Under the pieces are notes generated by a model. The model was not told the origin of the DNA. It searched no databases and was given only the letters and a program-made list of their open reading frames with translations. A DNA stretch of 64,000 nucleotides from Bifidobacterium breve DSM 20213 = JCM 1192 (GTDB lineage: Bacteria; Actinomycetota; Actinomycetes; Actinomycetales; Bifidobacteriaceae): positions 1,240,001-1,304,000 of the forward strand of contig NZ_AP012324.1 of NCBI RefSeq assembly GCF_001025175.1, in the 5' to 3' direction. The translations under genes and the position numbers were made by a program. Shown piece by piece: positions 27,757-36,712 of the stretch (its first letter is position 1; each line of letters begins with the position of its first letter).

Positions 27757-28707
27757 TTATTTGAACATGCGCGAACGGGTGAGGAACCAAGTGACCAGAA
27801 TCGAGAGCGCCACCGAAATGACGACAATCGTGATGAATCCCCACGGCTTATCGCTGAACGGCATGCCGAGCATGCCTCCTTGGAAGTTCATGCCGTACAT
27901 CGAGAAAATCAGGGTCGGAATGGACAACGTGATGGAGATGATGGTGAAGATGCGCATCACATTGTTCAGGTTATTGGACACGATCGAGGCGAATGCATCG
28001 GTCATGTTCGCAAGAACGCCGCTGTAGATGTTGGCCATCTCGATAGCCTGTTTGTTTTCGGTGATGACGTCGTCAAGCAGATCCTCATCGTCCGGATACT
28101 GCTTGATTCGGCTTAACGTGGTGAGCTTCTCCATCACGATTTCATTCGATTTCAGTGACGTGGTGAAGTACACCAAGGTCTTGCTCAGCTCCATGAGCAT
28201 CACGATTTCACGGTTCTGCATGGAGTGGCGAAGCTTCAATTCGAGCTTGTCGCTTTCGCGGTCGATGATACGCAGGTAACGCAGGTACATGGTGGCGTTG
28301 CGGTACAGAATCTGCAGGATGAACCGCGAGCGCATAAAGGTGTTGAAGCCGCGGATGGTGCCTTCCATGAACGGATGAAGCACGGGGGTGTCCTGCATGC
28401 AGACGGTGATGATGAGATTCTCGGTCACGATAATCGACAACGGGATGGTCTCATACCAGTCACGGCCACCGCGTTCTTCCACGGTGGGAATATCGACGAT
28501 GATCATCGTGTATTCGTCTTCGACATCCACACGTGAACGTTCCTCGTCATCCAGGGGGGCGCGCAGGTCAGCCAGATCGATGCCGGTTTGCGAGGCGACG
28601 GTGGCAAGTTCCACATCAGTGGGTTCACTGAGACACAGCCAAGAGCCGTTCTCCGGTTTCTCGATCTGCTCCACTTGGCCATTGATTGAGCTGAAGATTC
28701 TCAGCAT
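27757..28707 (-). CDS. corA: CorA-type divalent cation transporter
   Basis: A 316-residue CorA-family channel for Mg2+ or Co2+. The N-terminal cytoplasmic funnel (about 1-245) is followed by two C-terminal helices. The selectivity signature YGMNF is present at the end of TM1 (SIPTLIFSMYGMNFQGGM), and the second helix is GFITIVVISVALSILVTWFL. The protein ends with the usual basic tail. It lies directly upstream of the binding lipoprotein gene. Confidence 0.92.
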   Translation of the reverse strand: MLRIFSSINGQVEQIEKPENGSWLCLSEPTDVELATVASQTGIDLADLRAPLDDEERSRVDVEDEYTMIIVDIPTVEERGGRDWYETIPLSIIVTENLIITVCMQDTPVLHPFMEGTIRGFNTFMRSRFILQILYRNATMYLRYLRIIDRESDKLELKLRHSMQNREIVMLMELSKTLVYFTTSLKSNEIVMEKLTTLSRIKQYPDDEDLLDDVITENKQAIEMANIYSGVLANMTDAFASIVSNNLNNVMRIFTIISITLSIPTLIFSMYGMNFQGGMLGMPFSDKPWGFITIVVISVALSILVTWFLTRSRMFK

Positions 28708-28886
28708 GTCGTCTCACCCGCCTTTCGCGCTTTCCTACTGTTCTATCGCTGTACGGTTCCAAACCGAGAATAGTCTAAACCTACCGTTTGAATTTGCGGC
28801 GAACGCGTTCATACTGTGTTCCATGTCCCCACGCCAACAGCCGATATGCGGTTGTGCCATGCGGATATGGCGACTAACGTATCCGC

Positions 28887-29732
28887 TCACCACACAATCG
28901 GCTGCCAGCCTGGCATGTGCGGTCCGCGCAGGTCGGCGGGCCCGTTCTCCCAGTCTGCGCAATCGGCAATGGCGGGCGCCTTGTTGTATTCTTCCAGCTC
29001 CCACAGTGGCTGCTCCGTCGATTGGCCATTGACGCTGTGACGCACTTTCAGTCGGCACCAACAGGCGTTGCGCATGGCACCAAGCGCGTTCATACCGTCA
29101 GGATCCAGATCAAGCAGATTGGCAATGGTGGCGGTAATCCATGAGCCATGGGTGACCAGCATAAGCGTGGTGGGCGTGTCATCCGCATAAGCCGAATCAC
29201 AGACCAATGCGCGCACTGCGTCGGCTCCGCGCTTGCCGACTTCGGCGCGACTTTCCACCCCGTGTTTGGTTTCCCCGCCAGTGTGGTGCTTCCAGGAGGC
29301 GTAGTCCTCAGCGGCCACGGCTTTGATCTCAGCGCGGGTCAGGCCTTCCCATTCACCAAAGCTGCGTTCGCGAAGACGGCGATCGCAGACCACCGGCAAT
29401 CCCAGCACATCTGCAAAGGCGTGAGCGGTCTGTTGCGCGCGAAACAGATCGCTGGTCAATACCACCATGCGCCGGCCGGCTGCCGGAGCTTCCTCATATT
29501 GATGAATATCGGTACGTTCCGCGGCATCCGGTCCGGGCTGAGCGATGGCTTCGGGATGAGAGGCCAGACGGTTTACCTTGGCCCAGTAATAGCGTGAGGC
29601 GAGCGCGAATCCGGTTTGGTCGACCTGCCATTGGCCTACGATGTCGAGCGGCACATCGATTTGGCCTTGCAAACGATGTTCGAGATTGTATTGGGTGCGG
29701 CCGTGGCGCAGCATCATCACTTCATCAATCAT
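28887..29732 (-). CDS. Histidine phosphatase (phosphoglycerate mutase-like)
   Basis: A 281-residue branch-1 histidine phosphatase. The phospho-acceptor motif reads MMLRHGRTQYNLEHRLQGQ. The second core Arg/Glu region is LRERSFGEWEGLTRAEI, and the late His is in MLVTHGSWITATI. About 40 residues between core blocks are acidic and loop-like (PGPDAAERTDIHQYEEAPA). Substrate not predictable. The ATG at 29732 follows GAGGTGAC. It is divergent from the methyltransferase gene, 68 bases apart. Confidence 0.85.
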   Translation of the reverse strand: MIDEVMMLRHGRTQYNLEHRLQGQIDVPLDIVGQWQVDQTGFALASRYYWAKVNRLASHPEAIAQPGPDAAERTDIHQYEEAPAAGRRMVVLTSDLFRAQQTAHAFADVLGLPVVCDRRLRERSFGEWEGLTRAEIKAVAAEDYASWKHHTGGETKHGVESRAEVGKRGADAVRALVCDSAYADDTPTTLMLVTHGSWITATIANLLDLDPDGMNALGAMRNACWCRLKVRHSVNGQSTEQPLWELEEYNKAPAIADCADWENGPADLRGPHMPGWQPIVW

Positions 29733-29800
29733 TGGCCTGTCACCTCGTTTGTTGCGGATGTCTGACGTATTCATCTCACCATGACCCCTAGAATGGCCGC

Positions 29801-31072
29801 ATGGAGATTTCTGAGTCGACCTGGGCGTTTATCGCCAAGCATCGCTGTGAGGATGTGCGCGATGTGGCTTTGCATGCCAAACGTGGCGATGGCATTGATC
29901 TGTCGTTTGCCTTGGAGCAAATAGCTGGCTGGCAACGCGCTTCGGTGAAATTGCCTGATTGGGCGGCTTGCGATGGCCTGATTTTCCCTCCGCAAGTGCC
30001 TATGGAACAGTGTTCTTCACAGTTCACTGCCCAGTACAAGGCTCGGCTCGCCCAACATTTGCTGGAAAACCAGCTCGCTGATGCTGATGCATCCGACTCG
30101 ACTTCTCTGGTTGACCTTACCGGTGGGTTCGGCGTTGATTTCTCGTATATGGCTCGGGTGTTCGACCATGCCACCTATGTGGAGCGGCAATCCAATCTTT
30201 GCGATATCGCCCGTCATAATTTTCCGCTGCTTGCGCTTGCTCACGCCGAGGTCATCAATGACGATTCCACGGCGGTGTTGAGGCATCTTGCCCCGGTTTC
30301 CATGATTTTTCTAGATCCGGCGCGCCGTGACGATCACGGCTCACGCACGTATGCGATTGCCGACTGCACGCCTGATGTACTGGCCTTGCAGGACTTGTTG
30401 CTTGTCAAGGCTCCCCTCGTCATGGTCAAGCTCTCCCCCATGCTTGATTGGCATAAGACCGTCAATGATTTTGCGGGCGCGGTGCACGAGGTGCATATCA
30501 TCTCCACCGGCAACGAATGCAAGGAACTGCTGCTCGTGATGGAGCGCGAACGCTGCGCGGCGCCTCGCGTGGTATGCGTCAACGATGAGCAAATATTGGA
30601 ATATGAGGCGAACCATGGTAGTACCGAGGATGCCGACGGTATTGCGCATGCCAGCAGTGATGGCGAAGAGCCATTGGCCGGCACTCGCACAGGTGCTATC
30701 GGAGCCGACCGTTGGCAGTATCTTTATGAGCCCAATGCCTCCATCATGAAGGCCGGTTGTTTCGCTGTGATCAGCCAACGATTCGACGTTCACCCGATTG
30801 GACCGAACAGTCATCTCTTCGTATCAGCAAAACCCGTTGATGGATTCCCCGGACGATCGTTCGCCATCGAATCAATCGCCACGATGAACAAACGGGAGCT
30901 GAAGCAGGCTTTGGCCGGACTTACGCATGCGAATATCGCCGTGCGCAACTTCCCGCTTTCCGTGACGCAATTGCGCAACAAACTCAAACTCAAGGACGGC
31001 GGCCACACCTATCTGTTTGCCACCACGGATGCGCAAGGCCGGCACCTCGTCCTACGCACCCAGAAACAATAA
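29801..31072 (+). CDS. Class I methyltransferase with THUMP-like C-terminus
   Basis: A 423-residue SAM-dependent methyltransferase-like protein. An N-terminal helical domain (about 1-95) is followed by the SAM motif LVDLTGGFGVDFSYMA and the catalytic-type MIFLDPARRD (DPxR), then VKLSPMLDWHKTV. The C-terminal THUMP-like part includes AVISQRFDVHPIGPNSHLFV and ALAGLTHANIAVRNFPLS. Such proteins probably act on RNA, but the target is unknown. The Shine-Dalgarno is weak. Confidence 0.8.
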   Translation: MEISESTWAFIAKHRCEDVRDVALHAKRGDGIDLSFALEQIAGWQRASVKLPDWAACDGLIFPPQVPMEQCSSQFTAQYKARLAQHLLENQLADADASDSTSLVDLTGGFGVDFSYMARVFDHATYVERQSNLCDIARHNFPLLALAHAEVINDDSTAVLRHLAPVSMIFLDPARRDDHGSRTYAIADCTPDVLALQDLLLVKAPLVMVKLSPMLDWHKTVNDFAGAVHEVHIISTGNECKELLLVMERERCAAPRVVCVNDEQILEYEANHGSTEDADGIAHASSDGEEPLAGTRTGAIGADRWQYLYEPNASIMKAGCFAVISQRFDVHPIGPNSHLFVSAKPVDGFPGRSFAIESIATMNKRELKQALAGLTHANIAVRNFPLSVTQLRNKLKLKDGGHTYLFATTDAQGRHLVLRTQKQ

Positions 31073-31094
31073 AGCTCCCTCTGATGAGGGAGCT
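31073..31094. terminator. Bidirectional hairpin between convergent genes
   Basis: AGCTCCCTC (31073-31081) pairs with GAGGGAGCT (31086-31094) across TGAT, starting at the methyltransferase stop. A smaller CTCGC-GAA-GCGAG hairpin follows. On the minus strand the stem is followed by TTTATT. Confidence 0.65.
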
Positions 31095-31153
31095 AGCTCG
31101 CGAAGCGAGACTGAGAGAGAACAGGTGTAGTCTGCCCCAGCGGAAGGAACCAA

Positions 31154-31558
31154 TCAGTCCTTGGCGATGGTCTTGCCGGCGGTCGGACCGGAAGCCAGGT
31201 TCTGAATTTCGGTGACTTCGAGCACCGGAATCACGGCCGGCTTCTTGGTGCCCTTTTCTTCGGCGACCTTGACCTGCTCGTTGTAGATATCGTCGTCAAC
31301 GTGCAGCACCACGTTGCCACGGAAGCGGTAGCCCTGCTTCTTCTCGAGGTTGGCGAAGGCGATGACCAGCGGGGAGCCGTTCTTGAGGTTCTCGTAGTGC
31401 TGGCCGGCGGTGCGCTCGTGGTAGGCAATGTGGGTGTCGTCCAGCACGAACAGGGACATCTTCGGGCCGAGATCTAGTTCGCCGTCCTTGGAGATGGTGG
31501 TGATCCAACCGAGGTTGTTCTTGATGAATTCCTGGATTTCCGGAGTGATAACTGCCAT
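31154..31558 (-). CDS. Pyridoxamine 5'-phosphate oxidase-family protein
   Basis: A 134-residue split-barrel FMN-binding protein. It begins MAVITPEIQEFIKNNLGWIT and contains LGPKMSLFVLDDTHIAYHE and YENLKNGSPLVIAFANLEKK, matching small PNPOx-like flavoproteins. The true PNPOx substrate residues are not evident; a general flavin reductase or detoxification role is more likely. The ATG at 31558 follows AAAGGATTC and is preferred to an upstream in-frame ATG. Confidence 0.85.
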   Translation of the reverse strand: MAVITPEIQEFIKNNLGWITTISKDGELDLGPKMSLFVLDDTHIAYHERTAGQHYENLKNGSPLVIAFANLEKKQGYRFRGNVVLHVDDDIYNEQVKVAEEKGTKKPAVIPVLEVTEIQNLASGPTAGKTIAKD

Positions 31559-31792
31559 GTCGAATCCTTTCATGGGTATGAGTACGACGTGTTGTTCCAC
31601 TCTTAAGGATAGTGGTTTTCTTCGCTGCCGGCACGGATGTTCGCTGTGAGCAACCTCACCTTCGCACTGCTTTCATTCGCCGTTCACCGCCGGAGCGCAA
31701 GGCTCGCAGAATCCTCTTTTCTGACTGGTAGTTCCCGTAATCTGAGAGTCGAGAGAGCCACAAGTTTTCCGTTTTTCTAAGGTGAGTGTGTG

Positions 31793-32728
31793 ATGGGTTT
31801 GGTCGAGCGCTGCAACCGGCTGCGTAGTCGTTGGTCACGTAGTTTTCCGCCGAATCTCGCCCGTCTGATGTTGCTGGCCTGCGCTGCGCTGTGGGGAGGC
31901 AGCTATCTGCTCGCCAAATTCGCCATGACGGCGATCCCGGCGCAATGGCTGATGGCCCTTCGCATGTTCGGCGCCTGCATGTGCATGCTGGCTTTATTCC
32001 ACAAGCACATCGTGCCATACCTGACGCCAAAGATCATCGTGCCGGCGCTGGTGGTCGGGCTGACCTATTGGGGCACGATGATCACGCAGACCATTGGATT
32101 GCAGACCATAGAACCGGGTCGCAGCGCTTTTCTGACGGCTGCCTATTGCGTCATTACCCCATTCGCCACATGGATTATCTCCAAAACCAAGCCGAGAGCC
32201 ATCAATCTGGTCGCCGGCGTGATCTGCCTGACCGGCGTTGGTTTCGTGTCGTTGAAGCCGGGAGGCTCGCTCTCCTTGAGTTCCGGCGACTGGCTTACCA
32301 TCGCCACGGCGGTTATTTTCTCCTTCAACCTGACCTGTCTGGGCGTCTATACCAAGCGTTTTGATCCGATTGCCGTCACCTTCGTGCAATTTAGCGTGGC
32401 CGGAATCCTGTTCTTTATCGGCGCGTTGGCCACCGAACCCGCGCCTGATGCAGGATGGCTGGCACCTCCGGTGGTGGCCAGCGTGTTGTATCTGTTCCTT
32501 GGTGCCACGATGAGCGCGCAAATCATGCAAAATATCGGCCTGGCCCACGTGCCGGCATCGCAAGCGTCAATCATCATGTGCACGGAGAGCCTGTTTGCCG
32601 TATCGTTCTCCGCACTGTTCTGGGGCGAGCGCATCCTATGGAGTTCGTTGGTCGGTTTTGCGCTGATTTTCGCCGCCGTGCTGATGTCGGTCATCAAACC
32701 GACCAAATATTCGCTGCATCGTAACTAA
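31793..32728 (+). CDS. EamA-family drug/metabolite transporter
   Basis: A 311-residue membrane protein with ten hydrophobic segments arranged as two EamA repeats. Repeat 1 starts LACAALWGGSYLLAKFAM and includes IEPGRSAFLTAAYCVITPFA; repeat 2 includes HVPASQASIIMCTESLFAVS and GERILWSSLVGFALIFAAV. Both carry the Pro/Gly pattern of DMT exporters. Substrate unknown. The ATG at 31793 follows AAGGTGAG. Single gene. Confidence 0.88.
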   Translation: MGLVERCNRLRSRWSRSFPPNLARLMLLACAALWGGSYLLAKFAMTAIPAQWLMALRMFGACMCMLALFHKHIVPYLTPKIIVPALVVGLTYWGTMITQTIGLQTIEPGRSAFLTAAYCVITPFATWIISKTKPRAINLVAGVICLTGVGFVSLKPGGSLSLSSGDWLTIATAVIFSFNLTCLGVYTKRFDPIAVTFVQFSVAGILFFIGALATEPAPDAGWLAPPVVASVLYLFLGATMSAQIMQNIGLAHVPASQASIIMCTESLFAVSFSALFWGERILWSSLVGFALIFAAVLMSVIKPTKYSLHRN

Positions 32729-32802
32729 TTGCCCAATGCCGTCACTATCATGGTGACGTTTGCGGCGTGTTGTGTCGCCGTCATCATGAGGAGGAAATCA
32801 GC

Positions 32803-33501
32803 ATGAATCTGCTTGAGTCCATGCAGAAACGCCATGCCGTGCGCGATTACAACGACGAACCGCTCACCGCGGAACAGGTAAATACCCTTGATGAGGCCAT
32901 TGCCGCCGCCAACGCCAAGCAAGGACTCGATATTCAACTCATCCATGATGTCGATGACGCATTCGGGGGCTGCCCGACCCACTATGGCCGGTTCAAGAAT
33001 GTCCACAATCTTATTGCGCTGATTGGTACTGACTCGCCTAGCAATGAGGCCATACTGGACGAGAAGGTCGGGCATGCCGGGCAATTGCTGGCATTGACTG
33101 CCGTCTCTCTTGGACTCGACACCTCATGGGTGGTACTGCATGAGACCGCTGATCATGACGGCGCGTGGACGCTCGCCGAAGGGGAACGTATGCCCGCCGC
33201 CATTGCGCTCGGGCATGGCAACCGCCCCGGCCGGCCGCATCGCAGCAAACCGGCTAAGGAACTGGGAGCCGTAGAAACCGGCGATTACGCGAATGCACCC
33301 GACTGGTTCAAGCGGGGCGTTGAGGCTTCGATGCTCGCGCCCAGCGCGTTGGGCAAGCAGCCGTTCCGTTTCACGCTGCTCGCGGACGGCCGCACGGTAA
33401 GGGCCGAAGCATTGGAAGGCGTACAGCCGGAAATCGGACTGGGTATCGCCAAGCTGCATTTCGAATTGGCGGCCGGCACCGATAGCTTCGTGTGGGCATA
33501 G
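32803..33501 (+). CDS. Nitroreductase-family flavoprotein
   Basis: A 232-residue FMN-dependent nitroreductase-like protein. The N-terminal signature MQKRHAVRDYNDEPLT supplies the FMN-phosphate contacts (RHAxRxY). GHAGQLLALTAVSLGLDTSWV and IALGHGNRPGRPHRSKPAKE are typical. The C-terminal third (about 165-232) is an additional segment with MLAPSALGKQPFRFTLL, the second-barrel feature of the putative nitroreductase TM1586-like group. GAGGAGG precedes the ATG at 32803. Confidence 0.85.
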   Translation: MNLLESMQKRHAVRDYNDEPLTAEQVNTLDEAIAAANAKQGLDIQLIHDVDDAFGGCPTHYGRFKNVHNLIALIGTDSPSNEAILDEKVGHAGQLLALTAVSLGLDTSWVVLHETADHDGAWTLAEGERMPAAIALGHGNRPGRPHRSKPAKELGAVETGDYANAPDWFKRGVEASMLAPSALGKQPFRFTLLADGRTVRAEALEGVQPEIGLGIAKLHFELAAGTDSFVWA

Positions 33502-33672
33502 TCGTTCAATCGTGTTGTGCCGGTTGAGCCTATGACGAAACCGGCCATATAGCGCCACAATACGCAACGCGTATAGGCTCTATGTGAAGGTTTTGCAGGG
33601 CACTTGTAAGCATTTCGTCACTTTCAGAGGGCCTTCAGCAACCTTCAAGCACAGACATCTACCGTCGTATGC

Positions 33673-34872
33673 GTGAAGAAGTTTTTCGAAGGTCTTTCCA
33701 TTTCCTCGATCGTGGCCGGAGCCCTTGCTGCCGTCACCTCATTCCTGTTGGCGTCGAAGATCGGCATCGCAGGTTCGGTGATTGGCGCCGCGGCCAGCTA
33801 CATCGTGTCCGCAGTCGCCACCAACATCTACCAAAACGTGTTGCAGGCTTCTGGGGAAAAGCTTCAGAGCGTCGGTTCCACGGATGATGACGCCGCCGAG
33901 CACGGCGAATCGGATGCCGGTAGCAATGATTCCTCACCCACATCTGAAACGAAACTTCCTGCAGCCTCCGGCGATGCGGCGGATGCCCAACAGAGCGACG
34001 ATATCGATCGACCCGCGCGGGTTGAAGCGGCAGCCAGCGAAAATCCCGAAAACACCATGGTTGCTGCAGCCGCGGCAGGTGAAACTACTACCAGCCTCGG
34101 CACCGCTTCCACACCCGCTACACGTGAAGCGACCACCGGCCTCGGCACCGCCTCTGCACCAGCTGCAGGCCGTCGCACACCTCGCGAGGTTGTTTCTCGC
34201 CCGACTGCACAGCGTTCGCGCCACACGTATTCCGTCAAGGAACTGCGCGCATCACGCCGCAATCCCAAGCGCACAGCTGTTATCGTAACCGCGGTATCCG
34301 GCCTGTTGGCCGTTGCCGTAACAGCCGGCATCGTGCTGCTCATCACCCAAGGCAACGGCACGGACAGCGTGGTGCGCGACTGGATCTCCCCCACAGTCAC
34401 CACGCCTTCGCCCGAGCAAACCGAGTCCCCATCGACTCCCCAGCACACGCCAACGGACAACACCAATACACCGAAGAGCAACGGCACCACGACCGAGAAC
34501 GACTCCGCTCCCTCAGGGTCGTCCAACTCCGATAGTTCGTCTGGTTCCACCGATTCGTCCGGCTCCACCGGTACTGGCTCCGGCAACACGAATACCGAAT
34601 CCGGCACCAACAGCGGCACGGAGACCAACGGCAACACCAATTCAGGAACCGGCGGAAACTCCGGCTCGAACTCGACCGGCTCAGATGCCTCCCACGGATC
34701 GGGGTCTTCAACGAATTCGGGCACTACCGGTTCCAGCTCAACGGGTTCCGGCAACAGTTCGACAGGCTCCAACAGCTCATCCGGCAACAGCACCGGCAGT
34801 TCCAAGTCCAAATCCTCCAGCTCGAGCACAAGCAGCAGCGCCGGCACTGATATCAACGCCATCGGCGAATGA
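33673..34872 (+). CDS. Membrane protein with long Ser/Thr/Asn/Gly stalk
   Basis: A 399-residue protein of unknown function. The first 60 residues hold two close hydrophobic segments (SSIVAGALAAVTSFLLASKI, IGAAASYIVSAVATNIY). A cytoplasmic acidic/Ala-rich part follows, then a basic stretch (ASRRNPKRT) and a third helix (AVIVTAVSGLLAVAVTAGIVLL, about 195-216). The last 170 residues are low-complexity Ser/Thr/Asn/Gly/Pro and would lie outside, like a wall-spanning stalk. The start is GTG at 33673 with no clear Shine-Dalgarno. There is no sortase motif. Confidence 0.7.
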   Translation: MKKFFEGLSISSIVAGALAAVTSFLLASKIGIAGSVIGAAASYIVSAVATNIYQNVLQASGEKLQSVGSTDDDAAEHGESDAGSNDSSPTSETKLPAASGDAADAQQSDDIDRPARVEAAASENPENTMVAAAAAGETTTSLGTASTPATREATTGLGTASAPAAGRRTPREVVSRPTAQRSRHTYSVKELRASRRNPKRTAVIVTAVSGLLAVAVTAGIVLLITQGNGTDSVVRDWISPTVTTPSPEQTESPSTPQHTPTDNTNTPKSNGTTTENDSAPSGSSNSDSSSGSTDSSGSTGTGSGNTNTESGTNSGTETNGNTNSGTGGNSGSNSTGSDASHGSGSSTNSGTTGSSSTGSGNSSTGSNSSSGNSTGSSKSKSSSSSTSSSAGTDINAIGE

Positions 34873-34894
34873 CGTGGGGCAATGCGAAACTTGG

Positions 34895-35150
34895 ACGTAT
34901 GACTACAGTTATCATGCGCACCTCCGAAGGTGACATGCGCATGATGCTTCTTCTTTGGGATGTGACATCAGGAAACAGATCACTGAAGATTGTTGAAATT
35001 CCAGTCAAAACCACTCCAAGAGCCCTGAACAATCCCGATTTTCCCGAAAGATAGAATCCCCGCGGCCGAAGGATAGCACCTTATTCAAAATCTCCGGCAT
35101 AAGTAATCATGCTTTCTTCTAATGGTTTTCAAGAAATAGAGAAAGACAAA
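34895..35150 (+). repeat. Long direct repeat, copy 1
   Basis: About 250 bases nearly identical to 63741-64000 in the same orientation. Homology begins close to the ATG at 34899, covers the 51-codon frame with five base differences, and continues through a non-coding part that is more diverged (about ten differences in 95 bases). Between 35055 and 35282 I see no convincing gene. Confidence 0.9.
34899..35054 (+). CDS. Possible 51-residue protein in direct repeat, copy 1
   Basis: The frame starts MTTVIMRTSEGDMRMMLLLW and ends in a basic/Pro-rich tail (KTTPRALNNPDFPER). Compared with copy 2, two of the five base changes are silent third-position changes (Thr, Val), one is Met to Ile, and two adjacent ones change Phe to Ser. 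No Shine-Dalgarno is visible, so translation is uncertain; a structured RNA is the alternative. Confidence 0.35.
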   Translation: MTTVIMRTSEGDMRMMLLLWDVTSGNRSLKIVEIPVKTTPRALNNPDFPER

Positions 35151-35282
35151 ATGACCGATGGCCAATGGAGACAGGAAAAGACGGGAATGGGGATGCGTCG
35201 TCGCCTGCAAGGACGCGGACGGAAGCATCGTCTCCTGGTGCACTCAGAACCACGCTCTTCACATCCTTTCGCGTGTCTTCAA

Positions 35283-35296
35283 CTAAAGCGGTTTAG
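35283..35296. promoter_or_regulatory. LacI-type operator upstream of GH125
   Basis: CTAAAGCGGTTTAG, an imperfect palindrome shared with sites at 45479, 45519 and 52229, 52 bases before the GH125 start codon. Probably bound by the LacI regulator at 39713-40798. Confidence 0.75.
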
Positions 35297-35347
35297 AATA
35301 ATGCTGTTCCCTTGATATGTATACCCCTCAAACAAAGAAGTTGAATT

Positions 35348-36646
35348 ATGACGACCACCGCGATACCGAAGTCGGTCTCGGATTTCATGCAGCACATCAC
35401 GGACCTGTGCGGCACCGAACACGCCGCCTGGGCCGAGAACTTCAACGCCTGCTTTGCCAACACCCTGACCACCACGGTCAAACGGCATGACGACGGCACC
35501 ACATTCCTGCTCACCGGCGATATCCCGGCCATGTGGCTGCGTGATTCGACCGCACAATTGCGCCCATATCTGGCCCTTGCCGCCGAAGACGGCGACATTG
35601 CGAGCCTGATCGCCGGTCTGGTGCGGCAGCAGTTCCGCTACATCACCATCGACCCGTATGCGAACGCCTTCAACGAGGAGCCGAACGGCGCTTCCTGGGA
35701 CAAGGATGATCAGTCCGACTTCTCCAGTCCCTGGCTTTGGGAGCGCAAGTACGAGGTGGACTCGCTGTGCTACCCCATTCAGCTGGCTTGGATGCTGTAT
35801 GCGAACACCGGCAACACCGATCATTTCAATGACGAATTCATTGCCGGCGTCAAGAAGATTCTTGACGTCTTCGAGACCGAACAGCATCACGAGAACTCCC
35901 CGTATTTCTTCATCCGCGACACGGACATTCCCACCGAATCGTTGAGCAACGATGGCAAGGGGTTGCCGGTGGCGTACACTGGCATGACCTGGTCCGGCTT
36001 CCGCCCCAGCGACGACGCCTGCACCTACCACTATTTGGTGCCCTCGAACATGTTCGCCGCCGTGGTGATGGGCTATCTGGAACGCATCTTCGGCGGTGAG
36101 ATTCTGGATGATGCCGATATCGCCGCACGCGCCGGCGAGCTGCGCCGCACCATCACCGAAGGCATCGAAAACCACGCCAAGACGACGAACCGCAATGGAG
36201 AGACGATTTACGCGTTCGAGACCGACGGCCTGGGTCACGTCAATGTCATGGACGACAGCAATGTGCCCTCCTTGATGGCGGCCCCTTACTTGGGATACTG
36301 TGCACCGGACGATCCGACCTATCTGGCGACCCGACGCACGCTGCTCAGCGACGAAAACCCGTACTATTACGAGGGCGAGTATCTCAAGGGCATCGGCTCA
36401 CCGCACACCCCGCCGCACTATGTGTGGCCCATCGCCCTGTCTATCGAGGCGATGACCAGTGACAACAAGGACTTCAAGGCGCATATCCTCGACCGTCTTG
36501 TAACCACCGACGCCGGTACACATCTCATGCACGAAGGCATCGACGTGGACGATCCGACCAAGTACACGCGCGAATGGTTCAGCTGGTCGAATATGATGTT
36601 CTGCGAACTGGTCATGGACTATTTCGACATTCACGTGAAGCACTAA
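35348..36646 (+). CDS. GH125 exo-alpha-1,6-mannosidase
   Basis: A 432-residue cytoplasmic glycoside hydrolase of family 125, which removes alpha-1,6-linked mannose from the N-glycan core by an inverting mechanism. Family blocks seen: TGDIPAMWLRDSTAQLRPYL near 58-77, RQQFRYITIDPYANAFNEEP, ERKYEVDSLCYPIQLAWMLY, GMTWSGFRPSDDACTYHYLV and YEGEYLKGIGSPHTPPHYVW. No signal peptide, so it acts after import. A LacI operator lies 52 bases upstream. The mannose isomerase gene follows 66 bases later on the same strand. Confidence 0.93.
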   Translation: MTTTAIPKSVSDFMQHITDLCGTEHAAWAENFNACFANTLTTTVKRHDDGTTFLLTGDIPAMWLRDSTAQLRPYLALAAEDGDIASLIAGLVRQQFRYITIDPYANAFNEEPNGASWDKDDQSDFSSPWLWERKYEVDSLCYPIQLAWMLYANTGNTDHFNDEFIAGVKKILDVFETEQHHENSPYFFIRDTDIPTESLSNDGKGLPVAYTGMTWSGFRPSDDACTYHYLVPSNMFAAVVMGYLERIFGGEILDDADIAARAGELRRTITEGIENHAKTTNRNGETIYAFETDGLGHVNVMDDSNVPSLMAAPYLGYCAPDDPTYLATRRTLLSDENPYYYEGEYLKGIGSPHTPPHYVWPIALSIEAMTSDNKDFKAHILDRLVTTDAGTHLMHEGIDVDDPTKYTREWFSWSNMMFCELVMDYFDIHVKH

Positions 36647-36712
36647 GACGTGTCCGCCGCATGCTCATCGCGCACCCACCGCATGTTCTCATTAAGGAAA
36701 GGAACAATCATT

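Noticed and set aside
35109-35315. 68-codon frame between repeat copy 1 and GH125
   Set aside because: It runs through the operator and has neither conservation with copy 2 beyond the repeat nor a ribosome-binding site.
35279-36238. Minus-strand 319-codon frame over GH125
   Set aside because: Antisense of a well-supported GH125 gene.
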